From assembly GCF_047495495.1 (NCBI RefSeq), contig NZ_CP179930.1:1798001-1862000 (forward strand): a stretch of DNA of 64,000 bases. Direction: 5' to 3'. Below the pieces are notes generated by a model. It made no database searches and was not told the DNA's origin. It saw only the letters and a list, made by a program, of their open reading frames with translations. The stretch's first letter is position 1. Each line of letters starts with the position of its first letter. Made by a program: the position numbers and the translations under genes. Of the stretch, positions 27,045 through 35,756 are shown one piece after another. This DNA comes from Zymobacter sp047495495 (GTDB taxonomy: Bacteria; Pseudomonadota; Gammaproteobacteria; Pseudomonadales; Halomonadaceae).

Positions 27045-27713
27045 TTATATTTCTTCTAGTAATCTAGCAAAGGTAAAAACATCAATATCTACATCATTTG
27101 TACTATAAAAACAATTAGTTCCATCAATGCTATAACTATAATTAAGCATGCCATTTATTTCAGCAAATGTTGAATCATCGACAGTTATGTCTTCTTCTAT
27201 AATTTCTTCTCCTTTATAATTATTATATTTATTAAGCTTTTCAACTACTTTGTATGCATGATCTGATATTTTAGATACCTTATCACTAATATTTTCAGCT
27301 ATTTTGATAATAAAAGATATACAAAAGCTTGATGCACATCTTTTTTCAATATCTAATGCTTTATTTTTTAATTCTCTATTATTTTGATTTACGTTTTCAT
27401 ATAAAGAGAAAAAGTAATTTACTTTTTCTGATAACTTTTTAGCTTCAGAATATTCACGATCTGCAAAAAAATAATTATTAGCTGTAAAATACAATAAGTC
27501 TTTGGCATGATCATTAAATTCAATAGCTGATTTTAGATCAACACAATTATCATCTGTTAAATATTTAAATTTTAAACATTCTGATTCAAAATATTCTAAA
27601 TAGCTATAAAAATCAGCTATAGCATTTTCATAACCATCACAAATATTTTCAAAATCATCAAAACATTCTATTACATCATAATAAGCATCTCTTACTTCAT
27701 CATATTTTTTCAT
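27045..27713 (-). CDS. Uncharacterised acidic helical protein
   Basis: 222 residues, very acidic, rich in Asp/Glu/Tyr/Asn with predicted helices throughout. It lies between repC and repA. No motif recognised; it does not look like the small primase expected in IncQ replicons. Own promoter -10 at 27740-27745. Confidence 0.55.
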   Translation of the reverse strand: MKKYDEVRDAYYDVIECFDDFENICDGYENAIADFYSYLEYFESECLKFKYLTDDNCVDLKSAIEFNDHAKDLLYFTANNYFFADREYSEAKKLSEKVNYFFSLYENVNQNNRELKNKALDIEKRCASSFCISFIIKIAENISDKVSKISDHAYKVVEKLNKYNNYKGEEIIEEDITVDDSTFAEINGMLNYSYSIDGTNCFYSTNDVDIDVFTFARLLEEI

Positions 27714-27739
27714 TTTTATTTCCTCTTATTTATATTAAT

Positions 27740-27745
27740 ATTATA
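27740..27745 (-). promoter_or_regulatory. Promoter of the 27713 gene
   Basis: Minus-strand TTGTTA, 16 bp, TATAAT (in AAGTGTGGTATAAT). An imperfect inverted repeat of the element family overlaps the -35. Confidence 0.6.
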
Positions 27746-27836
27746 CCACACTTATTTAAAATAACAACTATTATTTATAAAATATTTTTAATAAAGCTGT
27801 TTTTTTATTATTTTAAACGCAAAACTTCATAATGTA

Positions 27837-28688
27837 TTAAGATTTAACTTTTAATCTTTTTATTATATAAAAAGAATCTTTTCCTTTTCCATTAATTTCT
27901 GATATTTCAAAACTTCGAGTTTTATCGTTAATTAATTTAAGATCTTTTTTTATTCTCTCTCTAAACTTTGATAGTTGTTTAGAATTTAAACTGTCATATT
28001 TTTCTTCACTCCCACAAAATATTTTCTTGATAATAGAATCTGTCTTTATTTTTTTGCTTGTATTCTCATTTATAAATGAACAAAAATAATCGTTTATTTT
28101 TAAAGAAGTACTATTTTTTAATCCAATTCTAATTCTATCATCTAGATTTATAACATTAAAATTCTTTTCAAAACTTTCTACAAAACTTTCAAAGAGGTGA
28201 ATTTTTATTTTATTTTTTGAAATACAATAGTCTATAAAACCACCTGAACTTTCATTTCCATCTTCATCATATACTTTGTACATTATTCTTTGAATCTTGC
28301 TTAATGATTCTTTTATTTTTTTAATATAACTATCTTTATTGATACAGCTTATTTTTAAGATATCATAGAATGTTGTTTCTGTTATGATTTTTTTACAGTT
28401 AAAAACTGACGTTTGGTTAAAATTATTTTCTTCAAAACAACTAAAATCATCATTGTTTTTTGATTTATTGTAGTTTATATGTGATAAATATAAAATTGTA
28501 AAAAAAATAGTTTGATCAAATACATTTAATTTTTTCTTTGAATCGTAACTAATTTCTCTTGTTAAATTTCTGTCAGACTTTTTATACAGAAATGAACCAT
28601 CACTTGTTATATATAACTCATTGAAATTATTGAATATATTGCTTGTTACATTTTTATCACATTTTATAAATCCAATATCTTTCCTCAT
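27837..28688 (-). CDS. repC: RepC-like replication initiator (IncQ type)
   Basis: 283 residues, the same length as RSF1010 RepC. From memory the layout aligns: an early strand/helix (ISYDSKKKLNVFDQTIFFTILYL), a helix-turn-helix-like segment (YIKKIKESLSKIQRIMYKVYDEDG), KIKIHLFESFVESF, the LDDRIRIGLKNSTSLKINDYFCSFIN linker, then the second winged helix (LSKFRERIKKDLKLIND). It would bind the 22-bp iterons 440 bp upstream and open the origin. Heads the rep cluster; promoter -10 at 28719-28724. Confidence 0.75.
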   Translation of the reverse strand: MRKDIGFIKCDKNVTSNIFNNFNELYITSDGSFLYKKSDRNLTREISYDSKKKLNVFDQTIFFTILYLSHINYNKSKNNDDFSCFEENNFNQTSVFNCKKIITETTFYDILKISCINKDSYIKKIKESLSKIQRIMYKVYDEDGNESSGGFIDYCISKNKIKIHLFESFVESFEKNFNVINLDDRIRIGLKNSTSLKINDYFCSFINENTSKKIKTDSIIKKIFCGSEEKYDSLNSKQLSKFRERIKKDLKLINDKTRSFEISEINGKGKDSFYIIKRLKVKS

Positions 28689-29323
28689 GTCTTTATTAAC
28701 CTCTTATTTATGCCATATATTATAACACACTTTTATAAATTAACGACTAATAAATATAAATAAATTTTTATAAAGTGGGTATTTTATTAATGTTTCAGTA
28801 AATTAGCTTAATAAAATATTTTAATTTTTGAGATAATAACTTAAAACCATCATGTAACAATAAAACAAATGGGGTTAAAGGGATTTATCCCTTTTGTTTC
28901 ATTAAAAGGTTTTGCTTTTTACAAGCTTGCTTGATTTTAAAATCAATTTAAAACGAAGTTTTACAATTTATTTTAAAATAATAAAAAATAAATGTTGTGA
29001 GTTATAGCGAACAACTTTTATTTATAATTAGTATTCTTTAGAATACTTTAGGTTAATTTCTTAGAGTTTAAAAAATAGTCGAATAAGAAGTGTTTTTGCT
29101 GATATTTTCCAATATCTGATTTTTTGGCTTACCCCTCTCAACATACCTTTTTACCCCATCGAACATACCTATATACCCCTCTCAACATACCTTTTTACCC
29201 CCTTAAACATACCTCTCATAAAAACTCATAGTTAAAAAACTTGACTTTTGAAAAAAAACAGAAGAGTAATAAGACGAAATGGACATTATCACAATTAACG
29301 CCTATATGTCAAGCAAAAATAGA
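28689..29323. other. oriV: Noncoding replication-origin region
   Basis: About 635 bp without a convincing ORF. Holds the repC promoter (minus TATAAT at 28719-28724, with an inverted repeat at about 28739-28784), a hairpin around 28874-28893 (AAAGGG and CCCTTT arms), very AT-rich stretches such as TTGATTTTAAAATCAA, and the iterons at 29131-29218. The layout matches an iteron origin upstream of its initiator. Confidence 0.7.
29131..29218 (+). repeat. Four tandem 22-bp iterons
   Basis: Four head-to-tail units of exactly 22 bp starting at 29131, 29153, 29175 and 29197. All share ACCCC at the start and ACATACC at positions 11-17; units 1 and 3 are identical. Perfect 22-bp spacing (about two helical turns) and position upstream of repC indicate initiator-binding iterons; IncQ plasmids use 20-22-bp iterons. 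Confidence 0.85.
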
Positions 29324-29356
29324 AAAACCCTTTAGATGCCAAGTCTAAAGGGTTTT
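29324..29356 (-). terminator. Hairpin terminator after the 29377 gene
   Basis: 13-bp perfect stem AAAACCCTTTAGA with complement around TGCCAAG. Read on the minus strand it follows the 29377 stop and ends in TTTT. Confidence 0.8.
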
Positions 29357-29376
29357 GGTTAACATACTAATTACTT

Positions 29377-30612
29377 TTAAAAATCAACAGGCTTCCAAAT
29401 TTCATCAAAATCTCGCTCTGATTTCTTCACTTGTCTTTTTACAGCAGTATTTTTGTCAGAATTTCCTGTTGTTTGATCGCGAACTTCATTTTTCCATTTC
29501 GTACCAAATTCATCATAGTTATCTAAACTTCTCACTTTAGAAATTCCAGTAACATCCCCAAAATTTCCGCTCACAGGATTTTCAAGATTCGTGTTTCCTG
29601 ATAAAACAGCAGAACCAACCATAATCCCACCTCCAACAAGGCCTCCTGAAACCGCTGTCAGCGTACCTACAAGCCCCAGTCCACCGGTTAGAGCACCGAT
29701 AGCAATGCCTGTAATGACTAACGCAATCCCCGTCCAGCTTTTTTTAGTCATCGAATCTGTGTAAACTTCATCAACATCGTAATCAAAATTCGAAGCAAAT
29801 TTACTACTTTCATAAAATTTCGTAGCTCCTACAACTGTTTTCCCATTTTTAAGTTTATAGTAACTACTAATTCCTGCTTCTCCCGATCCTTCACCTATAT
29901 TTTTTGGCAAACCAATAAAATATGAAGGAGTTTGTTTAACTCGAATAGTGTAAGTGATTTTTTTTCTTATCTTGCCTCCCCCCTTTTTTTTCTCAAGCGA
30001 CGGCTCATTATTTCCTACAGCTAAAATGCTATTTATTGCGTTGTTTTGCAGAGAAGATAAAGAAACAATTGTCATGAATGCGTTTATATCAATGTTAATG
30101 AACGCATGCTTGTACTTATTATCACCTGTTTTGAATGAATTAAAAGGATTTTGACCGTATTTTTCTTCTATTTCACTGAACGCATTATTACTTAATCTGC
30201 CCCCTTCAGAAATTTTATCAAAATCGAAAGGCGTAAAATATCTTTGAGTTAATCGTACATTTCCACTTGAATCTCTTTGAGCTTGTACAATTTGAATGAC
30301 ACCAATAGCATTTGTGCTGTCATATTGAGCTGTGACAAAAGTACTAGGTTTTGTAAAAAGCGTCTCACCATTTTCTAATCTTTCAACACGCTCTTTTTCA
30401 ATTATATATTCAGCACTTCCATCATCATCATTCATGTTCAACGTACCATTTCTAAGCAAATCCTCAACGAAATTCTTATCAGAAATCATATGGTTATGTT
30501 GAGAAATCACGCTTGAATCGAACTTTGAAGTATCTGCTAACGCTTGAAACGACGTGAATATTGATATTGCAGACATACCTATAACAATAATTTTTCTAAA
30601 CTTTTTATTCAT
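29377..30612 (-). CDS. Exported protein with a glycine-zipper-like hydrophobic segment
   Basis: 411 residues, signal peptide ending ALADT (about 27). Soluble N-terminal two-thirds, then a long Gly/Ala-rich hydrophobic stretch at about 294-338 (GIALVITGIAIGALTGGLGL, VSGGLVGGGIMVGSAVLSG) like membrane-inserting glycine zippers, then a basic/acidic tail. No homology recognised. Such an architecture can occur in pore-forming or conjugation-linked exported proteins; neither is shown. Confidence 0.62.
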   Translation of the reverse strand: MNKKFRKIIVIGMSAISIFTSFQALADTSKFDSSVISQHNHMISDKNFVEDLLRNGTLNMNDDDGSAEYIIEKERVERLENGETLFTKPSTFVTAQYDSTNAIGVIQIVQAQRDSSGNVRLTQRYFTPFDFDKISEGGRLSNNAFSEIEEKYGQNPFNSFKTGDNKYKHAFINIDINAFMTIVSLSSLQNNAINSILAVGNNEPSLEKKKGGGKIRKKITYTIRVKQTPSYFIGLPKNIGEGSGEAGISSYYKLKNGKTVVGATKFYESSKFASNFDYDVDEVYTDSMTKKSWTGIALVITGIAIGALTGGLGLVGTLTAVSGGLVGGGIMVGSAVLSGNTNLENPVSGNFGDVTGISKVRSLDNYDEFGTKWKNEVRDQTTGNSDKNTAVKRQVKKSERDFDEIWKPVDF

Positions 30613-30717
30613 TATTTTAATCCTCTTTTTTTGTTTTTGTGTTATAATACTTACAATCTATTTAAGCAACACCTCTTTATTATTTTTGTATAAAAGCCCC
30701 TTTTTTAGGGGCTTATT

Positions 30718-31173
30718 TTATGGAATAAGTAAAAAGATATTGCTCTTAACTTCTTTTATAAACGCTTTTAATTTAACTCTTTTATTATTTATCATGATGA
30801 ATTTTAAATAAGATAAAGAAAATGATAGAGTCGATAAAATCATAAATAATGGTAAATATGATAATATATTACTGAAAATATTTGAATCTGTATTCAATAA
30901 TATTGATATCAAATAAACCAACATTACAAAAATAGCTATAATATTTAATGTTTTAACTTTACCAATATCTTTCTTACTAAAAGATAGTTTTTCTTTTTCA
31001 TCAATATCATTGATATCAATATTTTTATTTTCTTCATACTTATTTCTACTTTCTCTATAAAAATAAATAAGCGATTTCCAAACATTCACTATACTCTTAT
31101 AATTAATAGCAGGAATTAATATAAACCCTGCCCCCCTCCTAATCTTTTTAAATGTCCCTTTTTTCTTTTCCAT
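30718..31173 (-). CDS. Unknown two-TM membrane protein
   Basis: 151 residues. Basic N-terminus, an acidic loop (NKYEENKNIDINDIDEKEKL), TM about 76-94 and 98-125 and a basic C-terminus. It overlaps the preceding gene by 26 bp, so expression is coupled. Function unknown. Confidence 0.6.
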   Translation of the reverse strand: MEKKKGTFKKIRRGAGFILIPAINYKSIVNVWKSLIYFYRESRNKYEENKNIDINDIDEKEKLSFSKKDIGKVKTLNIIAIFVMLVYLISILLNTDSNIFSNILSYLPLFMILSTLSFSLSYLKFIMINNKRVKLKAFIKEVKSNIFLLIP

Positions 31174-31378
31174 TTATTATTCCTCTTATTTTTATATAAC
31201 AAAATGAACCCATTATATATAATGCTATTACTTTAAAAAATGAAGCATATATAATTAACAATAACTGACTGTCTTTAAATACACTTGTTAATATAAATAT
31301 TGAAAATATAGATACTATAAAAACAGTCATCATATTTCCTGTACAATAAACACTTTTAAATATACTCTTATTTTTCAT
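31148..31378 (-). CDS. Unknown small membrane protein
   Basis: 76 residues with two TM segments (MTVFIVSIFSIFILTSVF and LLLIIYASFFKVIALYIMG). Overlaps both neighbours (11 and 26 bp), forming a compact three-gene operon with 31368 and 30718. Function unknown. Confidence 0.6.
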   Translation of the reverse strand: MKNKSIFKSVYCTGNMMTVFIVSIFSIFILTSVFKDSQLLLIIYASFFKVIALYIMGSFCYIKIRGIINGKEKRDI

Positions 31379-31508
31379 TTTTATTTACTCCCCTTTTTAC
31401 TAACAGTTCGAATGCTTCTTTTGCTGTATTTGTTCTAATTCTTTCATAAATGTATTCTTCTAATTGCTTTAAACTCATACTTTCAATGAACTTTTTACTT
31501 ATCTTCAT
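31368..31508 (-). CDS. Small protein at the head of a membrane-protein operon
   Basis: 46 residues from ATG 31508 (MKISKKFIESMSLKQLEEYIYE), AAGGAG upstream and an element-type promoter -10 at 31539-31544. Basic and helical; could be a small regulator. The longer frame back to 31577 lacks a start signal. Confidence 0.55.
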   Translation of the reverse strand: MKISKKFIESMSLKQLEEYIYERIRTNTAKEAFELLVKRGVNKNEK

Positions 31509-31538
31509 ATAGTATCTCCTTTTTTTATTATATGTATT

Positions 31539-31544
31539 ATTATA
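31539..31544 (-). promoter_or_regulatory. Promoter -10 of the 31508 operon
   Basis: Minus-strand TATAAT in AAAAGTGTGTTATAATA, the shared element A promoter block. Confidence 0.6.
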
Positions 31545-31789
31545 ACACACTTTTGTCTTATTTAACAAAAATGACAAATAAATATTTTAAATAATTTATT
31601 AAATAATATAATTAATTTGTACATTTTACCGCCCTACCCCTCAAAACTGCCCTTCTATTTTGCTCTGTAAGCTCTTTTCTTATTGTTAGCAATGCAGTTG
31701 CATACCTAAAGCGTAGCGTTGCTTACAACAAAAAATAGAGCGTTTTAGCAAAAACCTGTGCAAAAGTGCAGGTAAAACCCAGCCTTTAT

Positions 31790-31965
31790 GGCTTGTTGGC
31801 TTGTTGGCTTGTTGGCTTGTTGGCTTGTTGGCTTGTTGGCTTGTTGGCTTGTTGGCTTGTTGGCTTGTTGGCTTGTTGGCTTGTTGGCTTGTTGGCTTGT
31901 TGGCTTGTTGGCTTGTTGGCTTGTTGGCTTGTTGGCTTGTTGGCTTGTTGGCTTGTTGGCTTGTT
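31790..31965 (+). repeat. Tandem array of 22 copies of an 8-bp unit (GGCTTGTT)
   Basis: 176 bp of perfect head-to-tail 8-mers, directly abutting the 7-mer array. All three plus frames stay open because 8 is not a multiple of 3 and the unit lacks stops, so the apparent ORFs are by-products. Upstream (31620-31789) there is no gene; a small hairpin lies near 31755-31775. Confidence 0.97.
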
Positions 31966-32238
31966 GTGGGATGTGGGATGTGGGATGTGGGATGTGGGAT
32001 GTGGGATGTGGGATGTGGGATGTGGGATGTGGGATGTGGGATGTGGGATGTGGGATGTGGGATGTGGGTTGTGGGATGTGGGATGTGGGATGTGGGATGT
32101 GGGATGTGGGATGTGGGATGTGGGATGTGGGATGTGGGATGTGGGATGTGGGATGTGGGATGTGGGATGTGGGATGTGGGATGTGGGATGTGGGATGTGG
32201 GATGTGGGATGTGGGATGTGGGATGTGGGATGTGGGAT
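31966..32238 (+). repeat. Tandem array of 39 copies of a 7-bp G-rich unit (GTGGGAT)
   Basis: 273 bp with a single-base variant (GTGGGTT near 32064-32070). Every unit has GGG separated by 4 nt, a classic G-quadruplex pattern, and resembles a telomere-type heptamer. It could block polymerases and expand by slippage. Followed by an inverted repeat at 32236-32268. Confidence 0.97.
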
Positions 32239-32268
32239 AGACTGCTATTGTTGTTTCTAGCAGTCTAT
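32236..32268. repeat. Hairpin at the end of the tandem array
   Basis: ATAGACTGCTA pairs with TAGCAGTCTAT around an 11-nt loop. It sits exactly at the junction of the G-rich array and the small gene at 32272, and may terminate transcription or bound the array. No T tract. Confidence 0.6.
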
Positions 32269-32271
32269 CTA

Positions 32272-32394
32272 TTATCCAAAAATTATGTGATAAATAATTT
32301 TAGTGAACGAAAAACTATAAATAGCATCTATAACTAAAAGTGGTACAAAAACAGAAATTAATGGTTCAAGAATCATTCTTTTTTTACTATACAT
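32272..32394 (-). CDS. Small hydrophobic protein (40 residues)
   Basis: ATG 32394 with AAGGAG 8-9 nt upstream. The sequence begins MYSKKRMILEPLISVFVPLL, then VIDAIYSFSF: a short basic N-terminus and one probable TM. Too short for family assignment; downstream of the 32464 gene on the same strand. Confidence 0.5.
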   Translation of the reverse strand: MYSKKRMILEPLISVFVPLLVIDAIYSFSFTKIIYHIIFG

Positions 32395-32463
32395 AATATG
32401 TTCTCCTTTTTGATATACAAATAATAGCACAACTATAATAATTGTGCTACTGGTTACTTATAA

Positions 32464-32847
32464 TTATTTTGTATCTTCTTTCGCTTTTTGATATGCAATA
32501 TTAAATATAAATGAGTGATAGAATAGATTGAATTTGCTAACTTTATCAAAAATAATCTCTAATGACTTTTTAGTTATTTCTCTATCCGAAAAATAAACTA
32601 TTTCATCAATCATTTCGAATAACATTATTTTGTTTATTGTGTTTAATTTATATTCTAAAATTTTATCAAGCATTCTATTTCTAATTCTAACGTGTATTTC
32701 TACCAATAAATCTTCACACAATTCATTGCCATTAACCATTTCTTCTATTTTATCTTTGAATTGTGAAACATAAAGACCTTGTAATACTTTATCTTCGCTA
32801 TAATAACTTTGAAAATATGACTCTTTAAAAACTTTATCTACATTCAT
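32464..32847 (-). CDS. Uncharacterised helical protein
   Basis: 127 residues from ATG 32847, GAGGTG upstream, element-type promoter -10 at 32877-32882. Mostly helical, no motif recognised. It lies between the relaxase and the tandem array. Confidence 0.55.
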   Translation of the reverse strand: MNVDKVFKESYFQSYYSEDKVLQGLYVSQFKDKIEEMVNGNELCEDLLVEIHVRIRNRMLDKILEYKLNTINKIMLFEMIDEIVYFSDREITKKSLEIIFDKVSKFNLFYHSFIFNIAYQKAKEDTK

Positions 32848-32876
32848 TATAATCACCTCTTTTTTATTATATGCAT

Positions 32877-32882
32877 ATTATA
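32877..32882 (-). promoter_or_regulatory. Promoter -10 of the 32847 gene
   Basis: Minus-strand TATAAT in AAAAGTGTGTTATAATA. Upstream at 32969-33009 is a member of the inverted-repeat family (ATCACTTT arms). Confidence 0.6.
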
Positions 32883-33038
32883 ACACACTTTTCTATTTAT
32901 GTGTCATATTTGACAAATAAAATAAGTTTAATAAATACAATTACATGATGTTTTAGCAGTTAATCAACATCACTTTTATTTATTATTTTTAATAAAAAAT
33001 GAAAGTGATTACACTCATAACCACCAACGCAAAAAAAA

Positions 33039-33059
33039 GCCCGCCGGGGGATGGCGGGC
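33039..33059 (-). terminator. Terminator of the relaxase gene
   Basis: GCCCGCC and GGCGGGC around a 7-nt loop, followed on the minus strand by a run of eight T. Lies 47 bp past the relaxase stop. Confidence 0.88.
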
Positions 33060-33105
33060 ATAAGCAGGGATGTGGGAGATTTGTATACAACATACGTGTT
33101 TCTTA

Positions 33106-35181
33106 TCATAAACTCAACCCATTATTTTTGTTTCTTTTTTGTTTTAATTCTCTTAATTGTTTAGCTTGTGTTGCATATGAATTACTTAATTTTTCGAAAG
33201 TTGTTGCAATCCTGCTAGGATTGATTCGTTCTCCTCTTTCAATGTTTCTATCTCTTCGAGCGCTAATTCTAGCTTGTTGTTGAGTAATAACATCACGTCT
33301 TTCATTTCTTTCAACTGTTTTAGTAAATAATAGTTCTCTATATTCTCCGATTTCTCTTCTAAATTTACCATCATTGATGAATTTCTCATCGTATTCTGAA
33401 GCTCTTCTTGCAATAAATTTTGTATCATAGTTGTAGTATCCATTTTCATCTCCATTTTTTTCTTGTTCTATGGTTTTAACTTCTTCATCTTTTAATGTTT
33501 CCAGCATCTCATTTAAATTTTTGACTTTAAAAAAGTTTTTTAGTTCTTGTTGCTTCTCTTTATCAACATTTACAAGCTCATTTGTTTTGTAATTTTCTCT
33601 GCTATTTAATATTGTTATGTAAGTCTTTTTCTTTTGTTCATCAAAGTTTGAGTACAAAACACCAACATGCTTTTCACTACCCAGTAGCGTTTTCTGAGAC
33701 TGAGCTAAGATCATTTGATAGTCATTTGTTTTTAGCTGTTGGCTTGTACTCAATGTCAGTGATGAAACAGTCATTTTTCCAGCATTTTCGCAGTAGCTAA
33801 TGTAGTCCTTAAAGCCCTCTTCGTTGCCTACAGCAAGCGCTTGTCCTTTGCCTTTGGCTTTGTCTATGTTCTCGTTGATTCGAGTCTGTACAAGCTTATG
33901 TTTCGCTTCATTAGCTTCGATTTTAAGTATTTTTGTTAACTCTTCTGCATGCAAACGTTGTACAGATTGATCTCGTATTTGTTGATACCAGTCCTGCATC
34001 TGCATTCTTTCTTTTTCTACTTGACTTGCTATATTTTTTAGAAGCGTTGATACTTTTCTTTTTCTGACAGAGTTAAATACTATCTTATCTCTTACCAAAT
34101 TTTTGATTTGTTTTTTATCCAATAGTTGCTGTTTATATTCCTGTTTTTTTGCTTCAATGAATTTTTCACGATAATTAATTTCTTCTTTTGTTTGCTGACG
34201 TACAGACATTGTTCCAATACGCCCTTCAAATTGAATATTATTTTCTAAATTTTTTAAAGGTTTTGAATATCGAGAAATGATAAATTCAGATTTTTTAGCA
34301 TATAGTTTCTCATATTCATCTTTTGCTATATTGTATCTTTCTTCTCTTTTGCTTTGATATTCTTGAGACAATTTTTCTATAAAATCAGATGTATAATTTT
34401 CGCCATTAAAATCTTTGTTGAATAATCCATCGAATCCTTTTAATCTAATATTCTGACCGTCTTTTTTGATTTTATTTTCGATTGTAATTGATTCATTTCT
34501 ACTATTGTCTAATACTTTTATCTTCAAACCAGTTTCAATAAATTTTATAACATCATCACGATTCTTCAATAAATCATTTGAATCTAATTTTCTTTTTATA
34601 GCTATAGCTATATTCTGTACAAACTCTTCTTTGTTTTTGTGATACATGCGTGTAAAAGGATGCTTATCATTTTCACGCGGGTTAAGAGTAAAAGCGATAT
34701 TAGCAGGGTCGTTAGGATCACTTTTAAAATCATATTGAGCATTTATCATTCTTTTCCAACTGTCTACTCTTTTCATATCAACTTTATGATAATAAGCATC
34801 AAGTTTTCTGCTAGTTATCGGATCTTCTTTTGCAATAGCTATATGCATATGTTCATTATTGTGCATAACTGCTAAAAAAGCGGGTCTTTGCTCTTTGTTT
34901 AGAGACGGAAATGAGCAATCCAAAAATGATTCTAAGACGTCTCGTTCTTGTTGTTTTGTTAATCTATCATTTCCAAAATTTAGTACGAGCGATACGTATT
35001 GGTCTTGAAAACGTCCAGAATTTAAAGCTAATCTTAAGTTCTTAGCGTCTCCACCAACCGTCCTAACGCTTTCTCTTTTTTCGTTTTTGTGATCAGTATC
35101 TTTTAAAAGATAATCAATCATTTGATCACCTGAACCACTATTTTTTGACACACTGCCGTTTTTAGTATATTCGACTATCAT
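33106..35181 (-). CDS. mobA: Relaxase, MOBP type
   Basis: 691 residues from ATG 35181. N-terminal relaxase domain: a candidate nicking Tyr in MIVEYTKNG or DYLLKD (motif I) and the metal-binding histidine motif HNNEHMHIAIAK (about 116-127), of the H-x4-H-x-H form, related to the MOBP/HEN group. The long C-terminal half is charged and helical with no primase motif, unlike the MobA-RepB fusion of RSF1010. It would nick oriT and pilot DNA through a helper conjugation channel. The start overlaps mobC by 20 bp. Confidence 0.82.
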   Translation of the reverse strand: MIVEYTKNGSVSKNSGSGDQMIDYLLKDTDHKNEKRESVRTVGGDAKNLRLALNSGRFQDQYVSLVLNFGNDRLTKQQERDVLESFLDCSFPSLNKEQRPAFLAVMHNNEHMHIAIAKEDPITSRKLDAYYHKVDMKRVDSWKRMINAQYDFKSDPNDPANIAFTLNPRENDKHPFTRMYHKNKEEFVQNIAIAIKRKLDSNDLLKNRDDVIKFIETGLKIKVLDNSRNESITIENKIKKDGQNIRLKGFDGLFNKDFNGENYTSDFIEKLSQEYQSKREERYNIAKDEYEKLYAKKSEFIISRYSKPLKNLENNIQFEGRIGTMSVRQQTKEEINYREKFIEAKKQEYKQQLLDKKQIKNLVRDKIVFNSVRKRKVSTLLKNIASQVEKERMQMQDWYQQIRDQSVQRLHAEELTKILKIEANEAKHKLVQTRINENIDKAKGKGQALAVGNEEGFKDYISYCENAGKMTVSSLTLSTSQQLKTNDYQMILAQSQKTLLGSEKHVGVLYSNFDEQKKKTYITILNSRENYKTNELVNVDKEKQQELKNFFKVKNLNEMLETLKDEEVKTIEQEKNGDENGYYNYDTKFIARRASEYDEKFINDGKFRREIGEYRELLFTKTVERNERRDVITQQQARISARRDRNIERGERINPSRIATTFEKLSNSYATQAKQLRELKQKRNKNNGLSL

Positions 35182-35710
35182 CGCTTTCCCCCCCTTCACT
35201 ATTATCATTTTCTTCTTCTATAGGTCTTTCATTTTTTGTCTTTTGATATTTTGACACTTTCATTAATTCAATTATTTCTTTGTTCTGATTTTCAATTTCG
35301 AGAAGATGACTTAAAATCTCATATGCATCAATTTTTTCATTATAGCGAATAGCTTTATTTACTGAATAAGCAATCTGATTTAAGTTGTTTCCTGTTCTTA
35401 TGATCTGATTTAATAATTTAGGGTCAATTTGTGGAACAGTTACATGTTTCTTATTTTGCTTTCTTGCAATTTTTTCTAACTGTCGCTGTTCTCTAAAACG
35501 ATCAATTTTATTATATATCTCTTCTTCAGAATAAAAATCTATGTCCCTATTTTTTAATTCTTGTCTCACTAGATCTGCGATAAATATTGTTGCTCTGATA
35601 TAATCTGAATTATTTTTGAATTTTGTTTTTTTTACTCGATCTCTTAAACATGCTAATTCAAAATCACTCAATCTAATTTCTAATCTGTTTTCTCTTTTTT
35701 CTTTTGCCAT
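35162..35710 (-). CDS. mobC: MobC-like mobilization accessory protein
   Basis: 182 residues. N-terminal ribbon-helix-helix-like part (RLEIRLSDFELACLRDRV) and the conserved MobC signature RTGNNLNQIAYSVNKA (about 124-139). It binds oriT and helps relaxase open the nic region. Translationally coupled to the relaxase. Directly upstream lie the candidate oriT and 11-bp repeats. Confidence 0.85.
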   Translation of the reverse strand: MAKEKRENRLEIRLSDFELACLRDRVKKTKFKNNSDYIRATIFIADLVRQELKNRDIDFYSEEEIYNKIDRFREQRQLEKIARKQNKKHVTVPQIDPKLLNQIIRTGNNLNQIAYSVNKAIRYNEKIDAYEILSHLLEIENQNKEIIELMKVSKYQKTKNERPIEEENDNSEGGESDDSRIY

Positions 35711-35756
35711 AATTTTAGTCTCCTTTTTTATTTTTATGTGTACTACAAATCACTTT

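Noticed and set aside
31790..32238. CRISPR array
   Set aside because: Repeats are contiguous without spacers and no cas gene is near.
31766..32337. Three overlapping ORFs of 150-178 codons on the plus strand
   Set aside because: They arise from 8- and 7-bp tandem repeats without stops, encode LLACWLVG and CGMWDVG repeats in any frame, and lack ribosome sites.
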